Notes under the pieces: generated by a model
The model's input: the letters and a program-made list of their open reading frames with translations, nothing else
Database searches by the model: none
Told to the model about the DNA's origin: nothing
Translations under genes and position numbers: made by a program
Shown here: piece after piece, positions 15,039 through 24,407 of the stretch
Layout: the number at the start of each line of letters is the position of its first letter
Numbering within the stretch: position 1 is the stretch's first letter
Assembly (NCBI RefSeq): GCF_013364195.1
Contig: NZ_CP054918.1
Coordinates: forward strand, 4,887,001 to 4,951,000
From: Streptomyces sp. NA04227
GTDB lineage: Bacteria > Actinomycetota > Actinomycetes > Streptomycetales > Streptomycetaceae
DNA: 64,000 nt
Reading direction: 5' to 3'

Positions 15039-17292
15039 TTCGCTCGGTTCCTCTTCCGTCACCGTCGATGTCGCCCCGAGGGACGCCTGCGTGGTCCGGC
15101 GAGGGTACCGAAGGAATATGAGCGGTCGAAGATGGGGTTCGAGGGCCCGCGAATCCGCCCTCCGGCACGACGGCCAACGGCCCCACCACCTCCTCGTACG
15201 GAACCGCCTCCCCACCCCCGTCCGCCGGAAGCAACAGATGCTGCTCGGGCAGGAGTTGAGGCGCCGCCAGGGCGAAGTTCTCGCAGAACTCGCAGACGGG
15301 AACCCAACGGCGTTGTCCCGTACGGGCGTTGAAGCGGACGTCACGGCGGACACGGGAAGGGCCGTGCAGGGGGTTGATGGCGCAGGCGTCGGTGACGGGG
15401 ACGCCGGTGAGCGCGGCGCGGCCCAGTCGGGCGAGGGAGATCGCGGCCGCGGACTGGGAGGGGGTCACGGTGCGGGCGACGGTGAGGCGATGCGCGTGGG
15501 CCGGCGGGGTGTCCGGGTGGCCTAGGTGGCGCAGGGCCGCCCGCAGGTGCAATCCGGCGGCCTCCGTCGCTGCCCGTAGGGCCTGCTCCCGAGTCTCCGC
15601 CTCCGTCTCCGGGGCCACTTCCGGGTACGGGTCCAGGTCCGGGGCGAAGTCCGGTCCCCGATACGTCAACATGCCTGCCAGCAGCCTGACTTCGCGCTCG
15701 GCCATCCCGCGCAGCCACGCTGCGGACGGGTGCCGCGGCGCGTCGAAGTAGCGCAGACCCGCCGACAACCGCGGTGGCCCGCTGCGGCGTTGGCGGATCC
15801 GCACCACACCCAGCACAGCCGCGAGCAGACCGAGCAGAAACGCGGAGCCGAAGGCGCCGATGAAGAGGCCGGGCACGAAATCCCCGGAGAACAGGGGCCG
15901 TAGCTTCTTGCCCTCGGCGGGGTCCGAGGCTTCGGAGTCGTACGGCCCCGTATCGCCGTACTCGCTCTTCGGGAGGTCGTCCAGGTAGGTCAGCGCCTTG
16001 TCGAGGCGCTCGGCGAGGTCGCCTCCGGGGCGGTCGTCGGCGTCGTCGGCCGGGTAGACCAGGGACTCCGGAATGCCGTACACCTCGTCGCCCTGCTCCA
16101 GGTCCAGTTCCAAGCCCTGGTTCTCCGCGCCGATATCGCCGGTGAGGGGGTCGGCGACGAGGAACAACGCCTTCTCGACTCCGAGGCGTTGGCGCAACGC
16201 GGCGGAGAACGTGCCGCCGAATCCCTCCGACTCGTCCTCAAGCACCTGAGGCACCAGCGTGATGTAGACCTCGCCGTGCTTCCGCTTGAACTCACCGAGA
16301 TGCCGCACCAGTTGGGCTCGCTGCTCGGTGCTGAGTACCTGCGGGCTCTCCGGGTCCGTGTACACCGGACTCTGCTTCAGCCCTGCGGTGACGCGGTCCA
16401 GGCGCGCCGTCATGTCGGCGGGGCGCGGGTTCGGGGCCGCGGACGTCAGCTTCTCGTCGAAGAGAAGGAGCGCGCCGCCCGCGAGAGCACCCGTGACCAC
16501 GATCGCGGCGAACGCTTCGAGCGGCTTGGGGAACAGCCGGCACCGCTGGAAACGGCGCGGGTTGGCCGGACGGTTGTGCCACCACCTGCGTACGTACGGG
16601 CTGCCGAACAGGATCGCCACGGCGACGGCCGACAGCGCGATGCCGGTGGCGAAGGACTGGTTGTCGCGGTCCGAGGGGCCGATGTACATGCCGTCGGGCG
16701 GGTCCGTCTCGTACGTCCGCTCCGCCGCTTCCTCGGCGCGCTCCTCTCCTGAGGCCAAGACCTCGACGAACCGGGCGAACCCGTGCACCGGGCCCGCGTC
16801 CACCGGCATGTCGTACAGCGCCACCGTCGCCGCGTCCTCGGCGGGCACCTTCACCCCGTAGGCCTTGGCGGCCACCACCCCCGACTCGTCGACGAGTACG
16901 TACACGCCGTCGCGGCGCAGGTGCTCGTGCACCGCCTTGAGGAGCTCGTCCGGGTCCCGCTGTCCGGGAAGGACGAGGACGTAGGTGGGGACGCCGGTGG
17001 TGCGGGCCAGGCGCGTGAACTCCTCGGCGGTGAAGCGCGGTACCGAGCGGGGGAGTTGGTCGGTTACGTGGACCGGGTTTTTGCGGAGGAGGGTGGCGAG
17101 GTGGGCGGCTTGGGTGTTGAGGGGTGGGGCGGGGGAGGTGGCGGCCGGGGCCGTTGGAGCCGCCACTGCCGTCGCGGATGAGCCCAGACACAGCAGAGCG
17201 AGTACGACGAAGACCAACACCTGCCAGTGCGCCCGTTCTCTGGGGCTGATCAGCACTGGTATATGGGTTCCTCGGGGCTGCTTGGCGGCCAA
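15022..17292 (-). CDS. Large membrane protein with two TPM-like extracytoplasmic domains
   Basis: A 756-residue protein. After an N-terminal signal or anchor helix (about 25-45) comes a domain beginning NPVHVTDQLPRSVPRFTAEEF, then a membrane helix, a short basic loop, another helix, and a second domain beginning SPVYTDPESPQVLSTEQRA. The two align by eye and both resemble the TPM fold (position-then-VLVLP/ITLVP strand, then a YVLVDESG or LFLVADP strand). A further helix near nt 15830 leads to a cytoplasmic C-terminal region with a CEFC motif. The TPM fold occurs in quality-control and phosphatase-like envelope proteins. Its job here is unknown, but it is by size the main membrane component of the locus besides EccC. 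Confidence 0.78.
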   Translation of the reverse strand: MAAKQPRGTHIPVLISPRERAHWQVLVFVVLALLCLGSSATAVAAPTAPAATSPAPPLNTQAAHLATLLRKNPVHVTDQLPRSVPRFTAEEFTRLARTTGVPTYVLVLPGQRDPDELLKAVHEHLRRDGVYVLVDESGVVAAKAYGVKVPAEDAATVALYDMPVDAGPVHGFARFVEVLASGEERAEEAAERTYETDPPDGMYIGPSDRDNQSFATGIALSAVAVAILFGSPYVRRWWHNRPANPRRFQRCRLFPKPLEAFAAIVVTGALAGGALLLFDEKLTSAAPNPRPADMTARLDRVTAGLKQSPVYTDPESPQVLSTEQRAQLVRHLGEFKRKHGEVYITLVPQVLEDESEGFGGTFSAALRQRLGVEKALFLVADPLTGDIGAENQGLELDLEQGDEVYGIPESLVYPADDADDRPGGDLAERLDKALTYLDDLPKSEYGDTGPYDSEASDPAEGKKLRPLFSGDFVPGLFIGAFGSAFLLGLLAAVLGVVRIRQRRSGPPRLSAGLRYFDAPRHPSAAWLRGMAEREVRLLAGMLTYRGPDFAPDLDPYPEVAPETEAETREQALRAATEAAGLHLRAALRHLGHPDTPPAHAHRLTVARTVTPSQSAAAISLARLGRAALTGVPVTDACAINPLHGPSRVRRDVRFNARTGQRRWVPVCEFCENFALAAPQLLPEQHLLLPADGGGEAVPYEEVVGPLAVVPEGGFAGPRTPSSTAHIPSVPSPDHAGVPRGDIDGDGRGTERNEWKH

Positions 17293-17318
17293 GGGGCCTT
17301 TCCTCTCGCTCCGCTCAG

Positions 17319-18332
17319 TCAGCGGTTGATGGACTGGATTTCCTTGACGGCGACGTTCTGCTCGAACGTGGACACACCTTGCGGAAGCTCAGGTGCCTGA
17401 GGGGCGCCGTCGGGGTCAGCGGAGTCCGTCCACGTCACCTTCCACTTGACCTGAGCCTGCAAGGGGAACTCGCCGTCCCTTGAGGATCGCCGGTAGGTCA
17501 CGTTGCACCCTGAGTCGCGGGTGTTCACCTGGAAGCCTGTCTTGGACTTCGCCAGATCGTAGGTACAGGAACGCGGGTCGGCGGCGTCCGTCCCCGCATC
17601 GATCTGCAATGAGACCGGCGTGGCGACCGTAGTCGCTGCGATGTTGACGTCGAAGTGGTTGAAGGTCGCCGTCACCCAGACGCGTGGGAGTGGAGCGTCG
17701 AACTTCACCTTCGTAGGGAGGTTCACGACCTGTTTGTCCGGCGTGGGGCTCAGTTCCACGCCTGGAGCCGGAAGCTTCGTCTCCGCGAAGGCGAGTCCGG
17801 CAAGGGCGAGCGGGGAGATCATGTCCGGCGGAGGGTCACCGGCTTTTCGCCACTGGACATTGGGGATCGTGGTGCACTTCTTGAGATCCTGAAACTCGAT
17901 CTTCCCTGACTTCAACTGATCGACCGCGTAGGTGTTGAACCACCAAGCGCCGTCGTCGCCCTCATGGAATTCGGTTCCTTTGTCCCAGCCGGGGAGGACC
18001 TTTCCGGTCGAGGGGTCGATCGGGGCTGTCTTCTTCTTGTACTCCTTGTACTCGTCGGGGGTGAACTTCGGCTGGGCCCAGCACAGCGGTGGCTTCCAGG
18101 GACCCGAGCTCGTGTCCATTTGACTGGCGCCGGGCCCGCCGGTGAAGTTCGTCTGGTACTCAACCTGTGCCCCGATGGAGCCGTTTCCTGACGAGCCGCC
18201 GCCGCCCGTTCCCGGTGGCGGCGGTGGGGGGAAGCCGTCCTTTGCCCCGGCCGCGGTGGCCGGATACAAGAGGACCAGTGACACGAGGCCGAGGGATACG
18301 ACAGTGCGGGTACCGCGCAGGAGGGTCGTCAC
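17319..18332 (-). CDS. Secreted protein of unknown function
   Basis: A 337-residue protein with an N-terminal Sec signal peptide ending near an AxA motif (PATAAGA), then a Pro/Gly-rich spacer and a compact domain with several cysteines that could form disulfides outside the cell. GTG 18332 is chosen because it forms a 4-nt overlap with the upstream lipoprotein stop and AGGAG lies 5 nt before it; GTG 18338 would abut the Shine-Dalgarno. It precedes the TPM-like gene by 26 nt. No family recognised. Context suggests an extracellular component or cargo-handling factor of the locus. Confidence 0.75.
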   Translation of the reverse strand: MTTLLRGTRTVVSLGLVSLVLLYPATAAGAKDGFPPPPPPGTGGGGSSGNGSIGAQVEYQTNFTGGPGASQMDTSSGPWKPPLCWAQPKFTPDEYKEYKKKTAPIDPSTGKVLPGWDKGTEFHEGDDGAWWFNTYAVDQLKSGKIEFQDLKKCTTIPNVQWRKAGDPPPDMISPLALAGLAFAETKLPAPGVELSPTPDKQVVNLPTKVKFDAPLPRVWVTATFNHFDVNIAATTVATPVSLQIDAGTDAADPRSCTYDLAKSKTGFQVNTRDSGCNVTYRRSSRDGEFPLQAQVKWKVTWTDSADPDGAPQAPELPQGVSTFEQNVAVKEIQSINR

Positions 18333-18982
18333 TGGCACTCCTGGGCAGGGGTCTTTCCGGTAAGGGACTGAACGACCCACGTGCTGTTGGGAGTCTTTGT
18401 CAGGACGGCGGTATTCAGGGTGAAGTCTTCCGGGCTCGGCTCGGTCTTCTGTGCCTTGCCGGTCTTGACGTCCTTGGAGTACGCCTTCGTTTGATCCTCG
18501 CAGTACGTGACGACAGCCCGGTCCTTCGTGTTCTGGGTGATCTTCCTGTCGTAATAGCGATATGTGCCAGTGATGGTCATGCCCTCGGCTTTCGCCTTCT
18601 TGATCAAGGTGATGTAGAAGTCGCGTGCTTCACCTTCGTAGTACCGGTTCAGATAGCCGGAGTTGACGTCACGATCGACCAGGATGCGTTGCCTGGCCAT
18701 CAGGCTCTCGGCCTGCTCCCGCAGGATCTGGTCCTTCAATTCGTTGCCGGTCTCCACCGGCTCGATCTCAACCTTGATGTCCTTCGGGAGCTTGAAGTCG
18801 GGAAGGTTCTGCGAGCCGCTTTCCTTGGAGGGGCTCGGGCTGCTTCCCGCAGCCGGGCTTTGCTTGTCAGCGCCGACGATCTCGTCACTGTCCTTGGAGT
18901 CGTCGCCGCCTCCGCACGCTGTCAGCGTCAGCGCTGCGCTGATGGTGAGGACAATGGCAGCTGGCAGGTTTCGGCGAATCAC
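18329..18982 (-). CDS. Lipoprotein of unknown function
   Basis: A 217-residue protein with a type II signal peptide: basic start, hydrophobic core and lipobox LTAC, then GGG and a Ser/Pro/Asp linker typical of a tethered lipoprotein. The mature domain contains ILVDRDVNSGYLNRYYEGEA and an alpha+beta layout reminiscent of NTF2-like or SnoaL-like secreted domains, at low confidence. GTG 18982 follows GGGAGA with 6-nt spacing. First gene of the minus-strand series 18982 to 14091, with a 4-nt overlap to the next gene. Probably envelope-anchored support for the membrane genes downstream. Confidence 0.78.
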   Translation of the reverse strand: MIRRNLPAAIVLTISAALTLTACGGGDDSKDSDEIVGADKQSPAAGSSPSPSKESGSQNLPDFKLPKDIKVEIEPVETGNELKDQILREQAESLMARQRILVDRDVNSGYLNRYYEGEARDFYITLIKKAKAEGMTITGTYRYYDRKITQNTKDRAVVTYCEDQTKAYSKDVKTGKAQKTEPSPEDFTLNTAVLTKTPNSTWVVQSLTGKTPAQECQ

Positions 18983-19579
18983 GGTGGTCTCCCGGTGGTG
19001 GCGAAGGTCTGGGCGGGGTCGAGTGTCGAAGGTGCTCGGTGCTGGCCTCACAGCGCAAAGACGCTAGCCCGACCCCGTCACGTTCCGCCACTGACTGTGT
19101 CGTTCCGCGCACTTGTCGCACACGTCGGGGTGGTTCTCCGTGGCCTCTGACCGTGGACGTTGCCCCCAACCTGAGGGGTTGTCCGGAGTTCCGATGTCAT
19201 TTCCGCAACGCTTCGCAGCCGGTTCGCAGCCGCGTATCCGTGGCCTCGGTGCTCGCGTTCCGGAGCCGTTCCGTCGCCGTGGAACCAACTGCCCCGTAAA
19301 CAGCGTGCACATGGATGGGCGCAAGGCGTTCAGGTGTGGGTTCGGGGAGGATTCGAGGGGGCTCGGATGCCTCCGTGGCCGCGCCTTGAGGGGCCTATGG
19401 GCTGCTGATACGGTGCGGAGGCTTGACGCTCGACGGGGGTTGCCCCCAAGGACCGGACGGGTCACGAGAGTTCGGAACGTCGCCGGTGTGCCGAGTGTCG
19501 CGGAGAGTGTGTTTCTCGTACGAGGTGTGCGAGTTGCACGAGTTGACCGAATTCGTCTTGGGTGTGCGGGGAGCTTTGC
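18983..19579. promoter_or_regulatory. 597-bp divergent region between the lipoprotein gene and the tad operon
   Basis: No credible gene. It contains the 10-bp palindrome CTCGTACGAG at 19515-19524, a nearby GAGTTGCACGAGTTGACC stretch, and a direct repeat TTCGCAGCCG around 19214-19234. The length suggests complex control of both the T7SS-like operon and the tad operon. No assigned promoter hexamers. Confidence 0.5.
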
Positions 19580-20299
19580 GTGAAGATCCAGGAGCGCGCG
19601 GGGGCGGGTAACCACCGCTCCAACGCACCGGCTCAGCCGACCATGGGGGAGCGGCTTCCCACCGCGCCTCGCGAGCGCAAACCGGCGCTTGCCGCACTCG
19701 CCGTGCTGCTCATCCTCGTCGGCGCGCTCGGCGCGACGGTGCTCGTGCTGCAGGCCGGTGACCGGGTCGAGGTCGTCAAGATCACCCAGCCTGTCGAGGC
19801 GGGGGAGTCGGTCACCGACGACAAGGTGACCTCGGTGATGGTCGCCAAGGACGACAGCATCCACTACGTGAAGTGGTCGCAGCTCAGCAGCCTGAAGAAG
19901 CTGAAGGCCCGGCACTCCATTCCGGAGGGAGTGCTGGCCGTGGGTGAGCTGTTCGGTGAGGAGAGCGGGCTGCCCGCCGGGAAGTCCTCCGTCGGTCTCG
20001 CCTTGGACGAGGGCCAGTATCCGGCCGGGCTGAAGTCGGGGGATGTCGTGGCCGCCTACCAGGTCACCAAGAACCCGAGCAGCGGCAACACCGACGACAA
20101 GGACGACGCCGCGCCCGGCGCGGGGGGCTCCCCGATCGTGCCCGACGCCCGGGTGGAGTCGCTGGCCCAGAAGGACAGCGGCCAGATCTCCAGCGGCAAG
20201 CTCACCCTGAACCTCATCGTCAACTCCGACGACGCGGCAGCCCTGGCCTCCGCCGCGTCCGCGGGCGAGGTCGCGCTGGTGCGCGTCCCGAACAGCTGA
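19580..20299 (+). CDS. SAF-domain protein, CpaB/RcpC-like Flp pilus assembly protein
   Basis: A 239-residue protein: cytoplasmic N-terminus of about 35 residues, one membrane helix (LAALAVLLILVGALGATVLV), then an SAF domain (VEVVKITQPVEAGESVTDDKV and the following strand). CpaB/RcpC proteins of Tad systems sit in the envelope and are thought to line or gate the secretin or, in Gram-positives, bind the cell wall. GTG 19580 has GGGGAG 6 nt upstream; ATG 19643 has no ribosome site. First gene of the tad operon, 16 nt before tadZ. Confidence 0.85.
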   Translation: MKIQERAGAGNHRSNAPAQPTMGERLPTAPRERKPALAALAVLLILVGALGATVLVLQAGDRVEVVKITQPVEAGESVTDDKVTSVMVAKDDSIHYVKWSQLSSLKKLKARHSIPEGVLAVGELFGEESGLPAGKSSVGLALDEGQYPAGLKSGDVVAAYQVTKNPSSGNTDDKDDAAPGAGGSPIVPDARVESLAQKDSGQISSGKLTLNLIVNSDDAAALASAASAGEVALVRVPNS

Positions 20300-20315
20300 G
20301 GCGCGGGTCACACAC

Positions 20316-21143
20316 ATGGCGCTCATCGCTCTTGCCGCCGACAAGGGTTCGCCCGGCGTCACCACCGCGGCCGTCGCCCTCGCCGCCGTCTGGCCGCGGC
20401 GGGTGCTGCTCGCCGAGACGGACCCGGCGGGCGGCGACCTGGTCTACCGCAGCGCGGCCGCGCACGGCGGGCCGCTGAACCCCAACACCGGGATGCTGTC
20501 CATAGCGGCGACCGCGCGCAGGGGCCTCGTACCGGATCAACTCTGGGACCACACACAGCCGTTGAGCGGTGGACTGGAAGTGCTCGTCGGGCTCGGGATC
20601 GCCGAGCAGGCGGCCGGGCTCGCCGGTCTGTGGCCGACGCTCGGGCGGGCCTTCGCCTCGCTCGCCGACTCGCCGCACGCGCCCGCGGACGTCATCGCGG
20701 ACTGCGGACGTATCAGCGGGGACACCCCGGTGATGGAGATGTTCCCGCAGGCGGCGCTGCTGCTCCTGGTGGCGCGGGCCGAGCCGGAGTCGCTGGCGCG
20801 GGTGCGGGACCGGGCGGCCGCGCTGTCCGCGAAGCTGCACGGCGGGCCGCGGGGCGCCGCCTCGCTCGCGACGCCGCTGATCGGGGTCGTCCTGATCTGC
20901 GACACCGGTGACGCGCCCAAGATGGTGCACCAGGTCAACGAGATGCTCATGGCCGCGCAGACCGGCGCCCGCGTCTTCGGCACGCTGGCCCACGACCCGT
21001 CCGGCGCCGAGCAGTTGGCCGGGCGCAAGCGCGGACGGCTCGACAAGTCGCTGCTGATCCGCTCGGCGCGCAAGGTGACCGTGGACCTCTACCAGCAGTA
21101 CGGCACCGCCTGGCAGACGCCGGCCGCGGGAGCCGGGCGATGA
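20316..21143 (+). CDS. TadZ/CpaE-like ParA-superfamily protein with degenerate P-loop
   Basis: A 275-residue MinD/ParA-fold protein. The N-terminus IALAADKGSPGVTT corresponds to the deviant Walker A, keeping the signature Lys but replacing the catalytic GKT lysine, and LLAETDPAGGDL matches the switch region. TadZ proteins position the pilus machine at the cell surface, often without strong ATPase activity, which fits this loss. ATG 20316; the stop overlaps the TadA start (ATGA). No receiver domain is present, unlike some CpaE proteins. Confidence 0.85.
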   Translation: MALIALAADKGSPGVTTAAVALAAVWPRRVLLAETDPAGGDLVYRSAAAHGGPLNPNTGMLSIAATARRGLVPDQLWDHTQPLSGGLEVLVGLGIAEQAAGLAGLWPTLGRAFASLADSPHAPADVIADCGRISGDTPVMEMFPQAALLLLVARAEPESLARVRDRAAALSAKLHGGPRGAASLATPLIGVVLICDTGDAPKMVHQVNEMLMAAQTGARVFGTLAHDPSGAEQLAGRKRGRLDKSLLIRSARKVTVDLYQQYGTAWQTPAAGAGR

Positions 21144-22447
21144 GTTCCGTCGACCATCAACTGGTGAAGCGGTTCCGGCAGGACGCCGGTGACCGTATCG
21201 CCGAGCAGCGCCGCCTGGACCAGGTGTCCGGTGTCACGCCGATGTCCGGCGAGGACGAACGGCAGTACGCGCGGGCGGTGATCGCGCAGATCCTGGAGGA
21301 GTACGCGCGCGCCGAGATCAGCGCGGGCCGTACGCCGCTGGACGCGGAGACCGAGGAGCAGTACGCGGCCGCCGTGCACGCGGCGCTGTTCGGGGTGGGC
21401 CGCCTTCAGCCGCTGCTCGACGACGCCGAGGTCGAGAACATCGACATCAACGGGTGCGACCAGGTCTTCGTCGGCTACGCGGACGGCCGTGAGGTCACGG
21501 GCGAGCCGGTCGCCGAGTCCGACGAGGAGCTCATCGAGCTGATCCAGATCCTCGGTGCGTACTCGGGTCTGTCCTCGCGTCCCTTCGACTCCGCGAACCC
21601 GCAGCTCGACCTGCGGCTGCCGGACGGTTCGCGACTGTCCGCCGTGATGGACGTGACGCGCAGGCCCGCGCTGTCGATCCGGCGTGCCCGGATGGGCAAG
21701 GTCTTCATGTCCGACCTGGTGGGCAACGGCACGCTCACCCCGGAGGTCGCGCACTTCCTGGCCTGCGCGGTACGGGCCCGTAAGAACATCATGATCGCCG
21801 GGGCCACCAACGCCGGAAAGACCACCCTGCTGCGGGCGCTCGCCAACGAGATCCCGCCGCACGAGCGTCTGATCACCGTCGAACGCGCCCTGGAGCTCGG
21901 CCTCGACACCTTCACCGATCTGCACCCGAACGTCGTCGCGTTCGAGGAACGGCTGCCCAACTCCGAGGGGCAGGGCACCATTTCGATGGCGGAGCTGGTG
22001 CGGCGGTCACTGCGTATGAACCCCTCGCGGGTCATCGTCGGTGAGGTGCTCGGCGACGAGATCGTCACCATGCTGAACGCCATGTCGCAGGGCAACGACG
22101 GCTCGCTGTCGACGATCCACGCGAACAGCTCCAGCGAGGTGTTCAACCGTATTTCCACCTACGCGCTCCAGGCCACCGAGCGGCTGCCCATCGAGGCGAG
22201 CCAGATGCTGGTGGCGGGCGCGGTGAACTTCGTCGTGTTCATCCAGCGGCGCAACAACTACCAGAGCGGCGGGCGTCTTCAGCGCATGGTGACCTCGGTC
22301 CGCGAGGTCAACGGCGTCGACGGCCGGGTGCTGTCCAGCGAGGTCTTCGCCGAGGCGCCGGGCGGGCAGATCGTCCCGCACGCGCCCATATCCTGCCTGG
22401 AGGAACTCGCTGCCTTCGGCTACCGGCCCACCGGGAACTGGGGGTGA
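21140..22447 (+). CDS. TadA/CpaF-type pilus assembly ATPase
   Basis: A 435-residue secretion ATPase of the GspE/VirB11 superfamily, powering Flp pilus assembly as a hexamer at the inner face of the membrane. Seen: the N-terminal CpaF domain, Walker A GATNAGKTT (about 220-228), Walker B-like VIVGEVLGDE (about 298-307) and His-box STIHANSS (about 324-331). It overlaps tadZ by ATGA and the TadB gene by GTGA, so stoichiometric translation is likely. Confidence 0.95.
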   Translation: MSSVDHQLVKRFRQDAGDRIAEQRRLDQVSGVTPMSGEDERQYARAVIAQILEEYARAEISAGRTPLDAETEEQYAAAVHAALFGVGRLQPLLDDAEVENIDINGCDQVFVGYADGREVTGEPVAESDEELIELIQILGAYSGLSSRPFDSANPQLDLRLPDGSRLSAVMDVTRRPALSIRRARMGKVFMSDLVGNGTLTPEVAHFLACAVRARKNIMIAGATNAGKTTLLRALANEIPPHERLITVERALELGLDTFTDLHPNVVAFEERLPNSEGQGTISMAELVRRSLRMNPSRVIVGEVLGDEIVTMLNAMSQGNDGSLSTIHANSSSEVFNRISTYALQATERLPIEASQMLVAGAVNFVVFIQRRNNYQSGGRLQRMVTSVREVNGVDGRVLSSEVFAEAPGGQIVPHAPISCLEELAAFGYRPTGNWG

Positions 22448-23487
22448 GCACGATGACGGACACGAGTGGCGTCCCGGGTACCGCGGCCGGGAGCCTCGAC
22501 TCGCTGGGCTCCATGGGGGGACTGTTCTCCACCACGGTCCTGTACTCGCTGGGCTGCGGTGTCGCGGTCGGCGGCGGGCTCGCGCTGCTGCTGATCGCGG
22601 TGCGCGGACTGCCCGCGAAGCCCGCGCACGAGAAGGCGAAGTCCGGTGAACGGGCCGGTGAGCTCCTGCGGTTCGCCGGTCAGCGCGGCTCGATGGCCGG
22701 TGGTGCGGGCCTGGTGGTACTGCTGCTCACCCGCTGGGCGGTCGCCGGTATCGCGGCCGGAGTGCTGGTCTTCTTCTGGGACAAGCTGTTCGGCGGCGCC
22801 GCCGAGGAGCGCGCCGCGATGCGCCGGGTCGAGGCGCTGGCCGCCTGGACCGAGTCGCTGCGCGACACCATCGCCGGAGCCGTCGGCCTGGAACAGGCCA
22901 TCCCCGCCTCCGCCCGCGCCGCCGCGCCGGTGCTGCGCCCGCACCTGGACGCCCTGGTGGACCGGCTGCGTGCCCGTACGCCGCTGCCCGACGCGCTCCA
23001 GACCCTCGCCGACGAGATCGACGACGCCTCCGCCGACATCATCGTCGCCGCCCTGATCCTCAACGCCAAGCTGCGCGGCCCCGGTCTGCGACAGGTCCTC
23101 GGCGCGCTCGCCAAGTCGGCGCGCGAGGAGGTCGACATGCGCCAGCGCGTGATGGCCCAGCGTGCCTCCACCCGGCGCTCGGTGCAGATCGTCGTCGCCG
23201 TCTCGATCGCCTTCGTGCTCGGCCTGTCCATCTTCAACCGGGAGTTCGTCTCGCCGTACGGCACGGCGGTCGGGCAGCTCGTACTCGCCTGCGTCTGCGG
23301 CCTGTTCGCGCTCGGCTTCTGGTGGCTGCGCAAGCTGTCGACCATCGACACCCCGGAGCGCTTCCTGGTGCACGACGAGCCCGGCGTGCAGTTCGTACGG
23401 CCGCGAGCGGGCGCGCCGGCCGGTCCGCCGCCGCAGCAGGGCCAGGCCCAGACTCTGCCCAGCCATGACGAGGGGGCCCGCCGATGA
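22444..23487 (+). CDS. TadB-like inner-membrane platform protein (T2SS F domain)
   Basis: A 347-residue membrane protein. Helices are predicted near residues 28-55 and 84-110, with a second pair around 242-298 flanking the cytoplasmic type II secretion F domain (ETLRDTIAGAVGLEQAI-like start near residue 139). TadB and TadC form the platform that the TadA ATPase works on. GTG 22444 overlaps tadA and an ATG at 22453 is the alternative. The C-terminus is Pro/Gln-rich. Confidence 0.92.
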   Translation: MSTMTDTSGVPGTAAGSLDSLGSMGGLFSTTVLYSLGCGVAVGGGLALLLIAVRGLPAKPAHEKAKSGERAGELLRFAGQRGSMAGGAGLVVLLLTRWAVAGIAAGVLVFFWDKLFGGAAEERAAMRRVEALAAWTESLRDTIAGAVGLEQAIPASARAAAPVLRPHLDALVDRLRARTPLPDALQTLADEIDDASADIIVAALILNAKLRGPGLRQVLGALAKSAREEVDMRQRVMAQRASTRRSVQIVVAVSIAFVLGLSIFNREFVSPYGTAVGQLVLACVCGLFALGFWWLRKLSTIDTPERFLVHDEPGVQFVRPRAGAPAGPPPQQGQAQTLPSHDEGARR

Positions 23488-24407
23488 ACCTGACCATGCC
23501 GGTGATCGTCGGTGCCGTGCTCGGCCTCGGCATCTTCGCCCTCGTACGGGCGTTGATGCCGTCCAAGCGCAGTGCGGTGGCGACCGTCGCACGGATCGAC
23601 GCGATGCGGGCGCGCGGCGCCTCGCTGGAGTCCTCGCGCGGCCGGGAGCAGGAGTCCGGGCGGCTTGCCGGGGTGCGTTCCAGTGTCGGGCAGCGGGTCG
23701 CGGAGTTCTACCTCCAGCAGGGCTGGGAGCAGCGCTCGCTCCGCGCCGACCTGGCCGTACTCGACCGTGGCTGGGAGAAGTTCCTGGCCACGAAGGTGCT
23801 GCTGGCGGCGGCCGGTGTGTTCTTCGGGCCGTTCATGTTCGCCGTCGTGTGGACCCTCGGCTTCGGCAGCAGCCCGATCATCCCGGTCTGGCTGGCGCTG
23901 ATGTTCGCCGCGCTCTTCTTCTTCCTGCCGGACCTGGAGGTACGCCGCGACGCCGCCGACAAGCGCCGCGACCTGCGCCGGGTCATCGGCGCCTATCTCG
24001 ACCTGGTCTCGATGAGCCTGGCCGGCGGGCGCGGTCTGCCCGAGGCGCTGATGGCGGCGGCGGAGATCTCCGACGGCTGGGCCACCCAGCGCATCCGCAA
24101 CGCGCTCGCCGACGCCCGGATCACCGGCATCAGCCAGTGGCAGGCGCTCGGCCAGCTCGGTGAGGAACTGGGCGTGGAGGAGCTGAAGGACCTCTCCGCC
24201 TCGCTCGCCCTGGTCGCCGACGACGGCGCCAAGGTCCGCGAGTCGCTCGCCTCCCGCGCGGAGACGATGCGGCACCGCGAACTCGCCGAGATCGAGGGCA
24301 GCGCGGGCGAGAAGTCGCAGTCCATGCTCGTCGCGCAGCTGCTGCTGTGCGCGGGCTTCCTTGTCTTCCTGATCTTCCCGGCGGCGATGCGTGTGTTCCA
24401 GGTCTGA
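23484..24407 (+). CDS. TadC-like inner-membrane platform protein (T2SS F domain)
   Basis: A 307-residue partner of TadB. Membrane segments lie near residues 5-24, 100-125, 133-150 and 286-307, with an F domain (SMSLAGGRGLPEALMAAAE) between them. It overlaps the TadB gene by ATGA. A 178-bp gap follows before the pilin gene, which may carry its own promoter for high pilin expression. Confidence 0.92.
   Translation: MNLTMPVIVGAVLGLGIFALVRALMPSKRSAVATVARIDAMRARGASLESSRGREQESGRLAGVRSSVGQRVAEFYLQQGWEQRSLRADLAVLDRGWEKFLATKVLLAAAGVFFGPFMFAVVWTLGFGSSPIIPVWLALMFAALFFFLPDLEVRRDAADKRRDLRRVIGAYLDLVSMSLAGGRGLPEALMAAAEISDGWATQRIRNALADARITGISQWQALGQLGEELGVEELKDLSASLALVADDGAKVRESLASRAETMRHRELAEIEGSAGEKSQSMLVAQLLLCAGFLVFLIFPAAMRVFQV

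Noticed and set aside
19113..19583. Small gene in the divergent region before the tad operon
   Set aside because: No homology-like motif, poor start context, and Arg/Gly-rich composition typical of non-coding high-GC DNA.
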